Below are positions 1 through 7,332 of a stretch of DNA of 39,221 nucleotides, piece after piece. The number at the start of each line of letters is the position of its first letter. The stretch's first letter is position 1. Both the position numbers and the translations under genes were made by a program. The stretch spans positions 1 to 39,221 of the forward strand of contig JAKPQA010000215.1 in assembly GCA_029547025.1 (NCBI GenBank), written 5' to 3'. This DNA comes from Armatimonadota bacterium (GTDB taxonomy: Bacteria; Armatimonadota; Zipacnadia; UBA1398; JAKPQA01). The notes under the pieces are model-generated. The model was given only the letters and a program-made list of their open reading frames with translations. It had not been told where the DNA came from and ran no database searches.

Positions 1-995
1 CATGGAAGGGGCCCGCGAAGCGGGAAGGGCGCCATCCGGCCCGGTTGAATGACGCGCATCGCACTCGGCCCTTGGGCCGGATAGGGTCCCACCAGACTGC
101 GTCTGGTTCCCCCTATTCGGCCCCTCCGAAAACCGTCCGCGGGAACCGAAGAGGGGCCGAATGGAAGGGGCCCGCGAAGCGGGAAGGGCGCCATCCGGCC
201 CGATTGAATGCCGCGCATCGCACTCGGCCCTTGGGCCGGATAGGGTCCCACCAGCCTTCGGCTGGTCCGCCCCTATTCGGCCCCTCCGAAAACCCTCCGA
301 ACCACCGAGGAGGGGCCGAATGGAAGGGGCCCGCGAAGCGGGAAGGGCGCCATCCGGCCCGGTGGAGGGTCGCGCGTCGCACCCGGCCCTTGGGCCGGAT
401 AGGGTCCCACCAGCCTTCGGCTGGTCCGCCCCTATTCGGCCCCTCCGAAGACCCTCCGAGCAACCGAGGAGGGGCCGAATGGAAGGGGCCCGCGCATCGG
501 GAAGGGCGCCATCCGGCCCGGTGGACGGTCGCGCGTCGCACTCGGCCCTTGGGCCGGATAGGGTCCCACCAGCCTGCGGCTGGTCCACCCCTATTCGGCC
601 CCTCCGAACACCCTCCGAACAACCGAGGAGGGGCCGAATGGAAGGGGCCCGCGCAGCGGGAAGGGCGCCATCCGGCCCGGTGGAGGGTCGCGTGCCGCAC
701 GGCCCCTGGGCCGGATAGGGTCCCACCAGCCTGCGGCTGGTCCGCCCCTATTCGGCCCCTCCGAAGACCGTACAAACAACCGGGGAGGGGCCGCACAGGG
801 GTGCGCCAAGAGGGCGCGGGGCCCCTGACCGGCCCGAGGTTGAGGCGTGCAGATCGGGCGCGTTGGGGGCCCACCACGCTGAGAGAACGCGTGGTTCCCC
901 CCATGGCGCCCCTCCGAAAGGCATTGGAACCACCGAGGAGGGGCCGAATGGAAGGGGCCCGCGCAGCGGGAAGGGCGCCATCCGGTCCGGTCTCC
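1..995. repeat. Tandem array of ~159-bp palindromic repeat units
   Basis: The anchor ATGGAAGGGGCCCGCG recurs at 2, 161, 320, 479 and 638, exactly 159 bp apart. It is degenerate near 797 and returns at 948 (310 bp after 638). About six units are present; the window opens mid-unit, so the array probably continues left. Each unit contains a long hairpin with outer stem GGGCCG-G-ATAGGG / CCCTAT-T-CGGCCC and a 7-bp inner stem such as ACCAGCC/GGCTGGT around a 3-nt loop. It also has a second inverted repeat, ATTCGGCCCCTCC / GGAGGGGCCGAAT. Hairpins lie at 74-123, 233-282, 392-441, 551-600, 708-757 and 856-911. Because 159 is 53 codons, both strands stay open by chance and give long false reading frames with low-complexity Pro/Gly/Arg-rich products. 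I see no Shine-Dalgarno site or recognisable protein. Function is unknown; a structured RNA, a REP/BIME-like element or a minisatellite are all possible. Confidence 0.9.
856..911. other. Diverged repeat-unit hairpin with compensatory changes
   Basis: This is the hairpin of the most diverged repeat unit. Its inner arms are ACCACGC (873-879) and GCGTGGT (889-895) around a 9-nt loop, where other units have ACCAGCC/GGCTGGT around 3 nt. The outer arms are GGGCGC (856-861) and GCGCCC (906-911), instead of GGGCCG/CGGCCC, and GGGGG (865-869) pairs with CCCCC (898-902). Both arms changed together so that pairing is kept. The alternative partner upstream (CCGGCCC near 828) did not change to match, so the local hairpin is the structure being preserved. 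Whether it acts as RNA or DNA is not known. Confidence 0.75.
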
Positions 996-1073
996 AGAGA
1001 CCCATACCCCCAACTTCGCCTCAATCCCGATCTACTCATTGGGGTGGACTTCGCGGTTCGCACACTCCCCATC

Positions 1074-1102
1074 GGCCCTGAGCCTGTCGAAGGGAGGAGC
1101 GC
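1074..1102 (+). repeat. Dispersed short repeat, copy 1
   Basis: The core CCCTGAGCCTGTCGAAGGG is followed by AGGAGCGCG. The same core and flank recur at 36353-36382, and a reverse-orientation, diverged copy lies at 31629-31645. The motif is intergenic here, downstream of the minus-strand SGNH hydrolase gene. I recognise this core as a short repeat seen in intergenic regions of many unrelated bacteria, where its chance translations give peptides such as FDRLRA or LSLSKG. Its function is not established. It could be a repeat of REP type or a weak terminator. Confidence 0.7.
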
Positions 1103-1158
1103 GGGGTGGCCAGGGGGCCCAGCGGCACGAAGACCCAACTCGACTGCCTGCCCTGCTG

Positions 1159-2448
1159 TCAGTCGACCAGCTCTCCGATGAGCAGCACCCCACCGACCCA
1201 CATACGCGTGCCGTCGTAGCGCTTGGGGTCGTACCCGGCCTCATCCTTCACACGGTCCGTCACCGGCGTCCGGTCGGGCTGCTCGGGGGCGATCTCGACG
1301 GTGACCTCGTGGACGGCATCGGAGAGGCCAGAGGCGATGTGCAGTGCTGCCAAGCGATGATAGGTGCAGAACCAGTCGAAGCGGTCCACCGCACGCGGTT
1401 CGCCGTCGAGGGTGATGATCGCCCTGGCGCCATCAGGGCCCAGCAGGTCATAGAGGCCCACGGCGGTGCCGCGGAACCGGAACTGGATCCTCTCTCCGGG
1501 CGCATCCGCAGACCACATGGTGGGCATGCGGTCGTGGAACGCCGCACCCAGGCCCTCTGTGGTGCTCATGACCTTCCACCCCGGCGTGAGCATGGCCGGA
1601 GCGAGGGGCACTAGCCTGGCGCTCTCCCAGTTGTCGGCAACGAATGGTGGCTTGAGTTCGTGCGGCTCGGCCCGGGCGGCGGACTCCCACGTGGCGAGCT
1701 GATCCTGTATGGTCTGCGCGTAGATGGCGTGGCCCGCATCCCGAGGGTGGACGTTGTCATCGGACCAGATGACGACACCATCGGGGGGCGAGATCTCGTT
1801 GCCCTCGGCATCCCTCTTGGGCGAGAACCACAGCCTGCCAGCCCGAGCCATCTCCGCCGTGGGATATGCGACGCTGATCGACGGGATACCATAGTAGGCC
1901 GCGAGCATCTCGTCGGCGCTGGTCGCGCGGGGGAACAGTCCCTTGTCGTAGTCCGCCGCGAAGTCCGTCACCATGGTGTAGACATAGCAGATGTCAATGC
2001 TCGGGTCCTGTCGCCATGCCTGGCGGATGATGCCTTCCATGGCGCGCCAGATCTGGATCGGTTCGGCCCCCCCATCGTTAACGGCGAACTCGACGAAGAC
2101 CAAGTCCGGGCTCTTGCTCAGCACGTCCTGCCGGAAGCGGTAGACGCCCAGATCGGACCCCGTGCCGCCAATGGCGGCGTTGATCTCGGTGATCGTGGCT
2201 GCGGGATAGCGATCGCGGAACCATTGGAGCGTCTTGACCCGCCACCCGTCCGCCGCCGTGATACTGCCGCCGAAATAAGCGATGCGGACCTCTTGGCCGG
2301 CTCTGAGCTTGGCGAACACATTCCCGAGCCCGTCACGTACCGTGGCCAAACGGGCCGGCTGCTGGACCCACTCGGGTGCCGCACAGACCCTGTCACCCAG
2401 ACTCAGACCTAACAGCGTGACCACCACCATCCAGACTCTCGCGCGCAT
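1159..2448 (-). CDS. Secreted SGNH/GDSL hydrolase with C-terminal beta-sandwich region
   Basis: The predicted 429-aa product is probably an exported carbohydrate esterase or related SGNH hydrolase. I start it at the ATG at 2448 because a hydrophobic signal peptide (residues 1-24, likely cut after VCA) begins there and a purine-rich GGGGG stretch lies just upstream; the open frame extends to 2529 but adds only an Arg/Gly-rich tail. SGNH blocks are visible: FGGSIT with nucleophile Ser62, GGTGSD (Gly block, ~94-99), FAVND with Asn124, and DDNVHP with Asp231 and His234 completing the triad. Residues ~290-429 form a separate region rich in beta-type sequence, as in esterases that carry an accessory galactose-binding-like fold; that assignment is inference. 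The gene stands alone between the repeat array and the ffh operon, transcribed away from ffh. Substrate is unknown; acetylated glycans are the usual targets of such secreted relatives. Confidence 0.85.
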   Translation of the reverse strand: MRARVWMVVVTLLGLSLGDRVCAAPEWVQQPARLATVRDGLGNVFAKLRAGQEVRIAYFGGSITAADGWRVKTLQWFRDRYPAATITEINAAIGGTGSDLGVYRFRQDVLSKSPDLVFVEFAVNDGGAEPIQIWRAMEGIIRQAWRQDPSIDICYVYTMVTDFAADYDKGLFPRATSADEMLAAYYGIPSISVAYPTAEMARAGRLWFSPKRDAEGNEISPPDGVVIWSDDNVHPRDAGHAIYAQTIQDQLATWESAARAEPHELKPPFVADNWESARLVPLAPAMLTPGWKVMSTTEGLGAAFHDRMPTMWSADAPGERIQFRFRGTAVGLYDLLGPDGARAIITLDGEPRAVDRFDWFCTYHRLAALHIASGLSDAVHEVTVEIAPEQPDRTPVTDRVKDEAGYDPKRYDGTRMWVGGVLLIGELVD

Positions 2449-2858
2449 AGGGAGACCCCCTCTTCGCCGCCCCCCGGGCGGTCGCCGTGCGCGGCCCACC
2501 GTGCCTCCGCGCCCGCCCGACCCGGACATGCCGGGAGCCCCGGGCCGGTAACATGGACCCGGTCAGTTCCGGGAGGAATGCTTGCCCCGGGGGGCAGTTC
2601 GACATTGCCCAAGACGGGACATTCCTACGCCACGTTGGTTTCGAGCTTGTGAGCCACGGTCATTTCGGCCTGGCGGCAGCCCGTGCTCCCCATCAGCCAC
2701 AGAGGGCCCTGGTCCGGGTCGGGCCCCGCCCGACTGGGTAGGCTGCTCCCCTGCGCGGCCTCTCGACACGTCTCCCAACAGCCACGAGCCCGAACGGGAG
2801 GGGCCCGCGAAATGCGAGAGGTGGCTGTGGCTTGTGAGCTCGTGTGAGCGCGCGAAGC
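2449..2858. other. Non-coding stretch between the SGNH gene and the ffh promoter
   Basis: No convincing gene lies here. The region separates two divergently transcribed genes, so it should hold the SGNH gene promoter, which I cannot pinpoint. It contains a compact hairpin (GTCGGG 2718-2723, CCCGAC 2729-2734) and a relic of the 159-bp repeat near 2791. Inverted arms CAGCCAC (2779-2785) and GTGGCTG (2821-2827) enclose that relic. I looked for a 4.5S/SRP RNA, which would be a natural neighbour of ffh, and did not find its conserved GGAAG-loop/AGCAG signature. Confidence 0.6.
2791..2819 (+). repeat. Relic of the 159-bp repeat unit
   Basis: The stretch beginning CGAACGGGAGGGGCCCGCGAA matches the repeat-array consensus CGAATGGAAGGGGCCCGCGAA at 19 of the first 21 positions, then diverges. 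It is a fragment of one unit about 1.8 kb from the array and on the far side of the SGNH gene. It is enclosed by 7-bp inverted arms (2779-2785 and 2821-2827). This suggests that units have been copied or lost around this locus, although chance similarity of GC-rich DNA cannot be fully excluded. Confidence 0.5.
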
Positions 2859-2888
2859 TTGACGCCCACAGCCGCCGCGCGGTAGATT
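2859..2888 (+). promoter_or_regulatory. Predicted sigma70-type promoter of the ffh operon
   Basis: TTGACG (2859-2864) and TAGATT (2883-2888) are separated by 18 bp. They match the -35 consensus at 5 of 6 and the -10 consensus at 4 of 6 positions. Transcription would begin near 2895, leaving a leader of about 110 nt before the chosen ffh start. It is the best promoter-like pair upstream of the operon. Confidence 0.5.
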
Positions 2889-3003
2889 ACACTGTTTGGC
2901 TTGTGCGGTCGCGCATTGGTGCGTGAGGCGCAGGGCTGCGCGTCAGCGCGGTTCGATGGATCTGCCCCTGGGCCCAATCCCTGACGATCCGGACGGTCGT
3001 GGC

Positions 3004-4401
3004 ATGTTCGAAGGTCTCAGTGAGAAACTGAGCGCCACGTTCAAGAAGCTGCGGAGCCGCGGACGGCTCACGGAGGCCGATATTAGCGCGGCGCTCCGCG
3101 AGGTTCGCATGGCACTGCTCGAGGCTGATGTGAGCTTCCAGGTCGTCAAGGACTTCACCAACGCCATCAAGGAGCAAGCCCTCGGCGAGGAAGTCGCCAA
3201 AGCACTGAGTCCCGGCCAACAGGTGGTGAAGATCGTCCACACCGAGTTGGTGCGCCTGCTCGGCTCGGATGCCACGGGGCTTGCCACGGCGGAGACGCCA
3301 CCGACGATCATTCTGCTGGCCGGCCTGCAGGGCAGTGGCAAGACGACCATGGCCGGCAAGCTCGCGCGGATGATGGCGAAACGTGGTGGCACACCCCTGC
3401 TGGTGGCCACGGACACGCGTCGCCCGGCGGCGATCCGGCAGCTCGAAGTGGTGGCCGAGCAGGTTGGGGTGCCGTTCTTCCAGATGGGCGACCAGTTGGA
3501 GCCGGCTCGTATCGCGGCGGCCGCTGTGTCCCATGCCCGGTCGCACAACCTGGATACCGTCATCATCGACACGGCGGGCCGGCTTCATACCGACGCAGAG
3601 ATGATGGACGAGATCCGAGCGGTGCATCAGGCGGTATCGCCCCACGAAACGCTGCTCGTGCTGGACTCGCTCACCGGTCAAGACGCCGTGAACGTGGCTA
3701 CCGAGTTCTGTGGCACGGTGGATGTTGATGGTGTCGTGCTCACGAAGCTCGATGGCGACGCCCGCGGCGGCGCGGCCCTCTCACTACGCGCCGTGACCGG
3801 GAAGCCCATCAAGTTCGCCGGGGTGGGCGAGAAGTTCGACGCGCTCGAAACGTTTCACCCGGAGCGCATCGCGTCGCGCATCCTGGGTATGGGTGACGTA
3901 CTCACCCTGATTGAGAAGGCCCAGGAGACCGTCGATCAGGACAAGGCGGTTGAGCTCCAGAAGAAGGTTCTCCAGGACCGCTTCGACCTCGAGGATTTCC
4001 TTGAGCAGCTCCAGCAGATGAAGCGCGTCGGACCGCTCAACCAGATCCTCGAGATGCTTCCAAAGAGCTGGCTTGGGTGGGCCGGGGCCCTGGAGGACGA
4101 GGAAGTGGACCCAAAGGAGCTCGATCGGATTGAGGCCATCATCCGATCGATGACTCCCGACGAGCGACACAATCCGGGGCTGCTGAACGGCAGCCGCAAG
4201 AAGCGCATCGCGCGCGGCAGCGGAACCACGGTCGCCGATATCAACTCCCTGCTCAAGCAGTTCGACGAGACCCAAGTCATGATGAAGCAGATGATGGGGG
4301 CTCAGCAGGGCATGGCGGGCCGGGGCCTCCATGGCGCGAGACCCATGCGGCGCAAGAGCGCTCGTGCAACGAAGTCCAAGAAGCGAAGCCGCTCCAGATA
4401 G
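3004..4401 (+). CDS. ffh: Signal recognition particle GTPase Ffh
   Basis: Ffh (SRP54 homologue, 465 aa) binds 4.5S RNA and nascent signal sequences and targets ribosomes to the membrane through FtsY. The start at 3004 gives MFEGLSEKL, matching the usual Ffh N-terminus; the open frame reaches 2896 but adds residues with no family counterpart, and no strong ribosome site marks either start. The N domain (ALREVRMALLEADV) precedes the G domain: GLQGSGKTT (~107-115), DTRRPAAIRQL (~138), DTAGRLHTD (~190) and TKLDGDARGG (~248). The C-terminal M domain is methionine-rich (QVMMKQMMG) and has the RIARGSGTTVADIN segment typical of the RNA-binding helices. A Lys/Arg-rich tail ends the protein. It is the first gene of the housekeeping operon and rpsP follows 72 bp later. 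A standard full-length member with no oddities. Confidence 0.97.
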   Translation: MFEGLSEKLSATFKKLRSRGRLTEADISAALREVRMALLEADVSFQVVKDFTNAIKEQALGEEVAKALSPGQQVVKIVHTELVRLLGSDATGLATAETPPTIILLAGLQGSGKTTMAGKLARMMAKRGGTPLLVATDTRRPAAIRQLEVVAEQVGVPFFQMGDQLEPARIAAAAVSHARSHNLDTVIIDTAGRLHTDAEMMDEIRAVHQAVSPHETLLVLDSLTGQDAVNVATEFCGTVDVDGVVLTKLDGDARGGAALSLRAVTGKPIKFAGVGEKFDALETFHPERIASRILGMGDVLTLIEKAQETVDQDKAVELQKKVLQDRFDLEDFLEQLQQMKRVGPLNQILEMLPKSWLGWAGALEDEEVDPKELDRIEAIIRSMTPDERHNPGLLNGSRKKRIARGSGTTVADINSLLKQFDETQVMMKQMMGAQQGMAGRGLHGARPMRRKSARATKSKKRSRSR

Positions 4402-4473
4402 ACGCGGCCCGTTGTCGGGTCGACGCCACCTGTAGTGGCTCGCATCCGTGAGAGTGCTGGGAGGCACGTGCAA

Positions 4474-4761
4474 ATGGTGAGGATTCGCCTGCGGCGGACA
4501 GGGAGCCGCAATGCGCCGGCCTATCGGGTGGTGGTGGCGGACGCTCGAGCTCCGCGCGACGGTCGGTTCATCGAGAATCTCGGACACTACAACCCACTGA
4601 CCGATCCGGCAGAGGTCGTCATCGACAAGGATCGGGCTTTGTACTGGCTCGGTGTGGGGGCCCAGCCGTCGGAGACGGCACGGTCGCTCCTTCGCCAGGA
4701 GGGTATCCTCCAGGCATTTGAGGAGGCCAAGTCGAGAGCCCATGAGACGCCGTCGGAGTAG
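4474..4761 (+). CDS. rpsP: 30S ribosomal protein S16
   Basis: S16 (95 aa) is a small-subunit assembly protein. The start [20 protein letters not shown] at 4474 matches the family N-terminus and has a GGGAGGC ribosome site about 8 nt upstream; an earlier in-frame start at 4435 would add 13 unsupported residues. Family landmarks are visible: [20 protein letters not shown], the Tyr-Trp segment ([21 protein letters not shown]) and a short acidic tail. The next gene may overlap its last codons. Length is normal for the family. Confidence 0.97.
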   Translation: MVRIRLRRTGSRNAPAYRVVVADARAPRDGRFIENLGHYNPLTDPAEVVIDKDRALYWLGVGAQPSETARSLLRQEGILQAFEEAKSRAHETPSE

Positions 4762-5086
4762 TCGGCCGGTGCCGCGGGATCCGTCCGCGCAACCCTCGCC
4801 AGCGTCGGCGGATTGTGACGCGGCTGGGGCTTCGGACGCCGCCGATGTTCCTCCGTTCGAGGAGCTGGTCGCTTTCATCGCCCGGCAGCTGGTGGACAGC
4901 CCGGACGATGTCAGCGTGATGCGGGTGGAGCAGGACCGGTCCGTGGTATATCAGCTGCGCGTGGGACCCGAGGACATCGGCAAGGTGATTGGCAAGGGGG
5001 GGCGCATCGCCAACGCCCTTCGCCAGATCGTGCGCGCCGCGTCCAGCCGATCCCGCAGGAAGTGCACGGTCGAGATCGCCTCGTAG
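4742..5086 (+). CDS. khpA: KH-domain RNA-binding protein (KhpA/YlqC type)
   Basis: This 114-aa product carries one KH domain with the GxxG loop in [20 protein letters not shown] (~residues 82-101), preceded by the helix [19 protein letters not shown]. KhpA proteins are small RNA binders, often paired with KhpB, and the gene classically sits between rpsP and ylqD/rimM, as here. KhpA is usually about 75-80 aa. This reading frame has a 35-residue Arg/Pro/Ser-rich extension if the ATG at 4742 (20-bp overlap with rpsP) is used. A GTG at 4769, just after the rpsP stop with GGAG 10 nt upstream, is an equally plausible start and would shorten it by 9 residues. The function is certain at family level only. 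Confidence 0.88.
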   Translation: MRRRRSSRPVPRDPSAQPSPASADCDAAGASDAADVPPFEELVAFIARQLVDSPDDVSVMRVEQDRSVVYQLRVGPEDIGKVIGKGGRIANALRQIVRAASSRSRRKCTVEIAS

Positions 5087-5158
5087 CCCTGCCTTCCGCA
5101 TCGGCCTCGCCCGTGCAGGGGGGCGCCATGGCTTGCGGAGGGACCCACCGGCGCTTCG

Positions 5159-5187
5159 ACGCATGCCTCCGTCCGGATGGCATGCGT
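5159..5187 (+). promoter_or_regulatory. Perfect 9-bp inverted repeat in the khpA-ylqD gap
   Basis: ACGCATGCC (5159-5167) and GGCATGCGT (5179-5187) are perfect 9-bp arms around an 11-nt loop. They lie in the 141-bp gap between the KH-domain gene and ylqD, the longest gap inside the housekeeping operon after rpsP. No T-run follows, so it is not a canonical intrinsic terminator. It could be an attenuator, an RNA-processing or protein-binding site, or a symmetric DNA operator. Confidence 0.45.
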
Positions 5188-5227
5188 TCGCCGGAAGACA
5201 GACTTGCCCAGAGGAGCACAAGCCAAG

Positions 5228-5644
5228 ATGCCCAGCCTGATTGTTCGGAGACCGGTGGGGATCCTTCGGATCGTGACGGAGGACTTCAAGAGCAAGCTTA
5301 TCGCCGACCTCAAAGAGGCGGCTGAGTCGGTCGAGATGCGCATCCAGCAGATCGACTTCCAGACCCGTGGTTACATCGAGCAGGTCCAGAAGAGCGATAT
5401 CAAGCGCGCCATGGCGCTCAAGGAGCAGGTGGCTGCCGAGAAGCGACGCCACGAGTCGCTCCGTGGTGAGATTCTCGAGCGGCTGCAGGAGGCCGAGGCA
5501 CTCGAACTGGATTCGGAGTATGAGCAAGGCCACGTTGAGAGTGAGATCGAGATCAAGGAGGGCGACAACATCACCGAGGTGCTGGGGGATGCCGCCATCG
5601 TGGTCAAGGACGACGTGGTCATCGAGATCCGAGGCGTGAAGTGA
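5228..5644 (+). CDS. ylqD: YlqD family protein
   Basis: A 138-aa protein of the YlqD family, whose function is not known. The start at 5228 (MPSLIVRRPVGILRIVTEDF) follows a GAGGAG ribosome site by 11 nt; an upstream ATG at 5177 lies within the inverted-repeat leader and is less likely. Residues ~15-100 are a strongly charged helical, coiled-coil-like segment (KLIADLKEAAESVEMRIQQI, then IKRAMALKEQVAAEKRRHE). The C-terminal ~35 residues (IKEGDNITEVLGDAAIVVKD) look like a small beta domain. The gene sits between the KH-domain gene and rimM exactly as ylqD does in Bacillus, and overlaps rimM by 4 bp. Identification rests on this position plus the coiled-coil/beta-tail layout. Confidence 0.75.
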   Translation: MPSLIVRRPVGILRIVTEDFKSKLIADLKEAAESVEMRIQQIDFQTRGYIEQVQKSDIKRAMALKEQVAAEKRRHESLRGEILERLQEAEALELDSEYEQGHVESEIEIKEGDNITEVLGDAAIVVKDDVVIEIRGVK

Positions 5645-6162
5645 ATGATCTGAGCGACTGGTCGGTGGTCATCGGCCGAGTCCGGACGGCCTACGGTATC
5701 CGAGGCCAGCTGAAGGTCCTGCCTCTGTGCGATGACCCCCAACGGTTTGCTCAGCTCACCGACGTGTGTGTGGCTTTCGCCGACGGCCGCCGCGAGATGG
5801 CCTCGGTGGTGAGCGTCACGATCCAGGGCGACGAGATCCGACTGGCACTCCGGGGAGTCGAGGACCGGACCGCCGCCGAGGGATACCGGCACGCGGAGCT
5901 GCGGGTTCGCCCGGAGATGCGGGTGCCTTTGCCCGAGGGCCAGTACTATGTCGATGACTTGTTGGGCCTTCGCGTCGTCACCATGGACGGGAGGGAGTTG
6001 GGGACGATCCGTGATGTCCTGCTCCTTCCCGCACATGATGTCTACGTGACGGAACATGCGATGATCCCTGCCGTGAGGGAGGTCATCCGTTCGGTGGACT
6101 TGGCCGGGGGCGTTATCACGGTCGACCCACCCGCTGGCTTGGCGCCGGAGTTGGGCATCTGA
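5641..6162 (+). CDS. rimM: Ribosome maturation factor RimM
   Basis: RimM (173 aa) assists maturation of the 30S head with S19. It begins with GTG at 5641, overlapping the ylqD stop in GTGA, which suggests translational coupling. The N-terminal half has the RimM barrel signature [20 protein letters not shown], and the PRC-barrel half is marked by [20 protein letters not shown] and [20 protein letters not shown]. Its stop overlaps the trmD start by one base (TGATG). Length and order are normal for the family. Confidence 0.95.
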   Translation: MNDLSDWSVVIGRVRTAYGIRGQLKVLPLCDDPQRFAQLTDVCVAFADGRREMASVVSVTIQGDEIRLALRGVEDRTAAEGYRHAELRVRPEMRVPLPEGQYYVDDLLGLRVVTMDGRELGTIRDVLLLPAHDVYVTEHAMIPAVREVIRSVDLAGGVITVDPPAGLAPELGI

Positions 6163-6938
6163 TGGTCTTCGACATCCTGACCACGTTCCCCGAGAGCCTG
6201 TCGGGCCCCCTCGGCACGAGCATTCTGGGGCGTGCGAGGGAGCGAGGACTCGTCAGTGTGCGCATCACGAATATCCGGGACTTCGCGACCGGCCGGCACA
6301 AGACGACGGACGACGCGCCCTTCGGCGGCGGCGCGGGCATGGTGATGAAGCCCGAGCCACTGGTGGCAGCCATTGAGCATGTTCAGGCGCTTCCGCCGGG
6401 CCCTGGCGGATTGACCGTCATCCTGTCGCCCCAGGGCGAGAGGCTGACGCAGAGGCTGGCCGAGCGCCTGGTCGAGGAGCCTCGCCTCATATTGGTGTGC
6501 GGTCACTACGAGGGGATCGACGAGCGGGTCTATGTGCTTGCGGCTGATCTGGAGCTCTCGATCGGTGACTACGTGATGACCGGCGGCGAACTCGCGGCTG
6601 CCGTGGTGGTCGATGTGGTGGCACGGCTGGTCCCGGGGGTCCTGGGACACCCGGATTCCCCGGTGCAGGACTCCTTCGCCGGCGACGGACTGCTGGACTA
6701 CCCGCACTACACGCGGCCGCGCGAGTTCCGCGGACTGCGGGTGCCCGAGATCCTGCTGTCTGGCCACCATGCCGAAGTGGAACGGTGGCGCCGCCGAGAG
6801 GCATTGGCGCGAACACGGCACCGGCGTCCGGACCTCCTCGAGAGTGCCCGGCTGAGCCGGCAGGATCTGGAGTATCTTCGTTATCTCGACGCTTCGGACG
6901 CCGGAGCGGGCCAGAACCATCAGGAGGAACATCCATGA
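6162..6938 (+). CDS. trmD: tRNA (guanine-N1)-methyltransferase TrmD
   Basis: TrmD (258 aa) methylates G37 of certain tRNAs using SAM and prevents frameshifting. The start [13 protein letters not shown] is typical. The trefoil-knot SAM-binding motifs are clear: [13 protein letters not shown] (~50-62), [12 protein letters not shown] (~110-121) and [14 protein letters not shown] (~132-145). [10 protein letters not shown] and the linker [20 protein letters not shown] (~190-210) also match the family. It follows rimM with a 1-bp overlap and overlaps rplS in ATGA, the standard rimM-trmD-rplS arrangement. Confidence 0.97.
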   Translation: MVFDILTTFPESLSGPLGTSILGRARERGLVSVRITNIRDFATGRHKTTDDAPFGGGAGMVMKPEPLVAAIEHVQALPPGPGGLTVILSPQGERLTQRLAERLVEEPRLILVCGHYEGIDERVYVLAADLELSIGDYVMTGGELAAAVVVDVVARLVPGVLGHPDSPVQDSFAGDGLLDYPHYTRPREFRGLRVPEILLSGHHAEVERWRRREALARTRHRRPDLLESARLSRQDLEYLRYLDASDAGAGQNHQEEHP

Positions 6939-7288
6939 ACCCCATCATCGCCGAGATCGAGAAGGAACAGGTGCGGCCCGGGCTGCCCAAGTATCGAACG
7001 GGCGACACGGTACGTGTCCATGTGCGGGTCGTCGAGGGAGGCCGCGAACGCGTCCAGGTGTTCGAGGGCATCGTGCTCAAGTGCAACCACAAGCACACGC
7101 GGCGCTCACTCACGGTTCGCCGCGTCACGGCGGGCATTGGGATTGAGCGCACCTTCTTGGCTGACTCACCCCGCATTGACCACATCGAGGTCGTCCGCTA
7201 CGGTCGGGTCCGCCGCGCGAGGTTGTACTACCTGCGCTCGCGCATTGGCAAGAAAGCCACCAAGGTCAAGGAGCGCCGCTTCCGGTAG
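6935..7288 (+). CDS. rplS: 50S ribosomal protein L19
   Basis: L19 (117 aa) lies at the 30S-50S interface. The start at 6935 has a perfect AGGAGG 7 nt upstream and an ATGA overlap with trmD. The sequence shows the expected [57 protein letters not shown] and [20 protein letters not shown] segments. One small variation is [10 protein letters not shown] where many species have a shorter loop. Length and ending are normal. Confidence 0.97.
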   Translation: MNPIIAEIEKEQVRPGLPKYRTGDTVRVHVRVVEGGRERVQVFEGIVLKCNHKHTRRSLTVRRVTAGIGIERTFLADSPRIDHIEVVRYGRVRRARLYYLRSRIGKKATKVKERRFR

Positions 7289-7332
7289 GCGTGTGCCCGG
7301 CTCGGACGTTCTAGACCTGGGGAGGTGGGGCC

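Noticed and set aside
1-995. CRISPR array
   Set aside because: Repeats are about 159 bp, adjacent, and lack unique spacers; no cas genes are present.
45-1201. Long reading frames on both strands through the repeat array (378 and 362 codons)
   Set aside because: The 159-bp period is a multiple of three, so frames stay open by chance; products are Pro/Gly/Arg-rich repeats with no ribosome site or known domain.
2449-3003. 4.5S/SRP RNA upstream of ffh
   Set aside because: The conserved GGAAG loop with AGCAG partner was not found in either orientation.
2887-3681. 264-codon minus-strand frame opposite ffh
   Set aside because: It is antisense to a well-supported ffh gene and shows no domain pattern.
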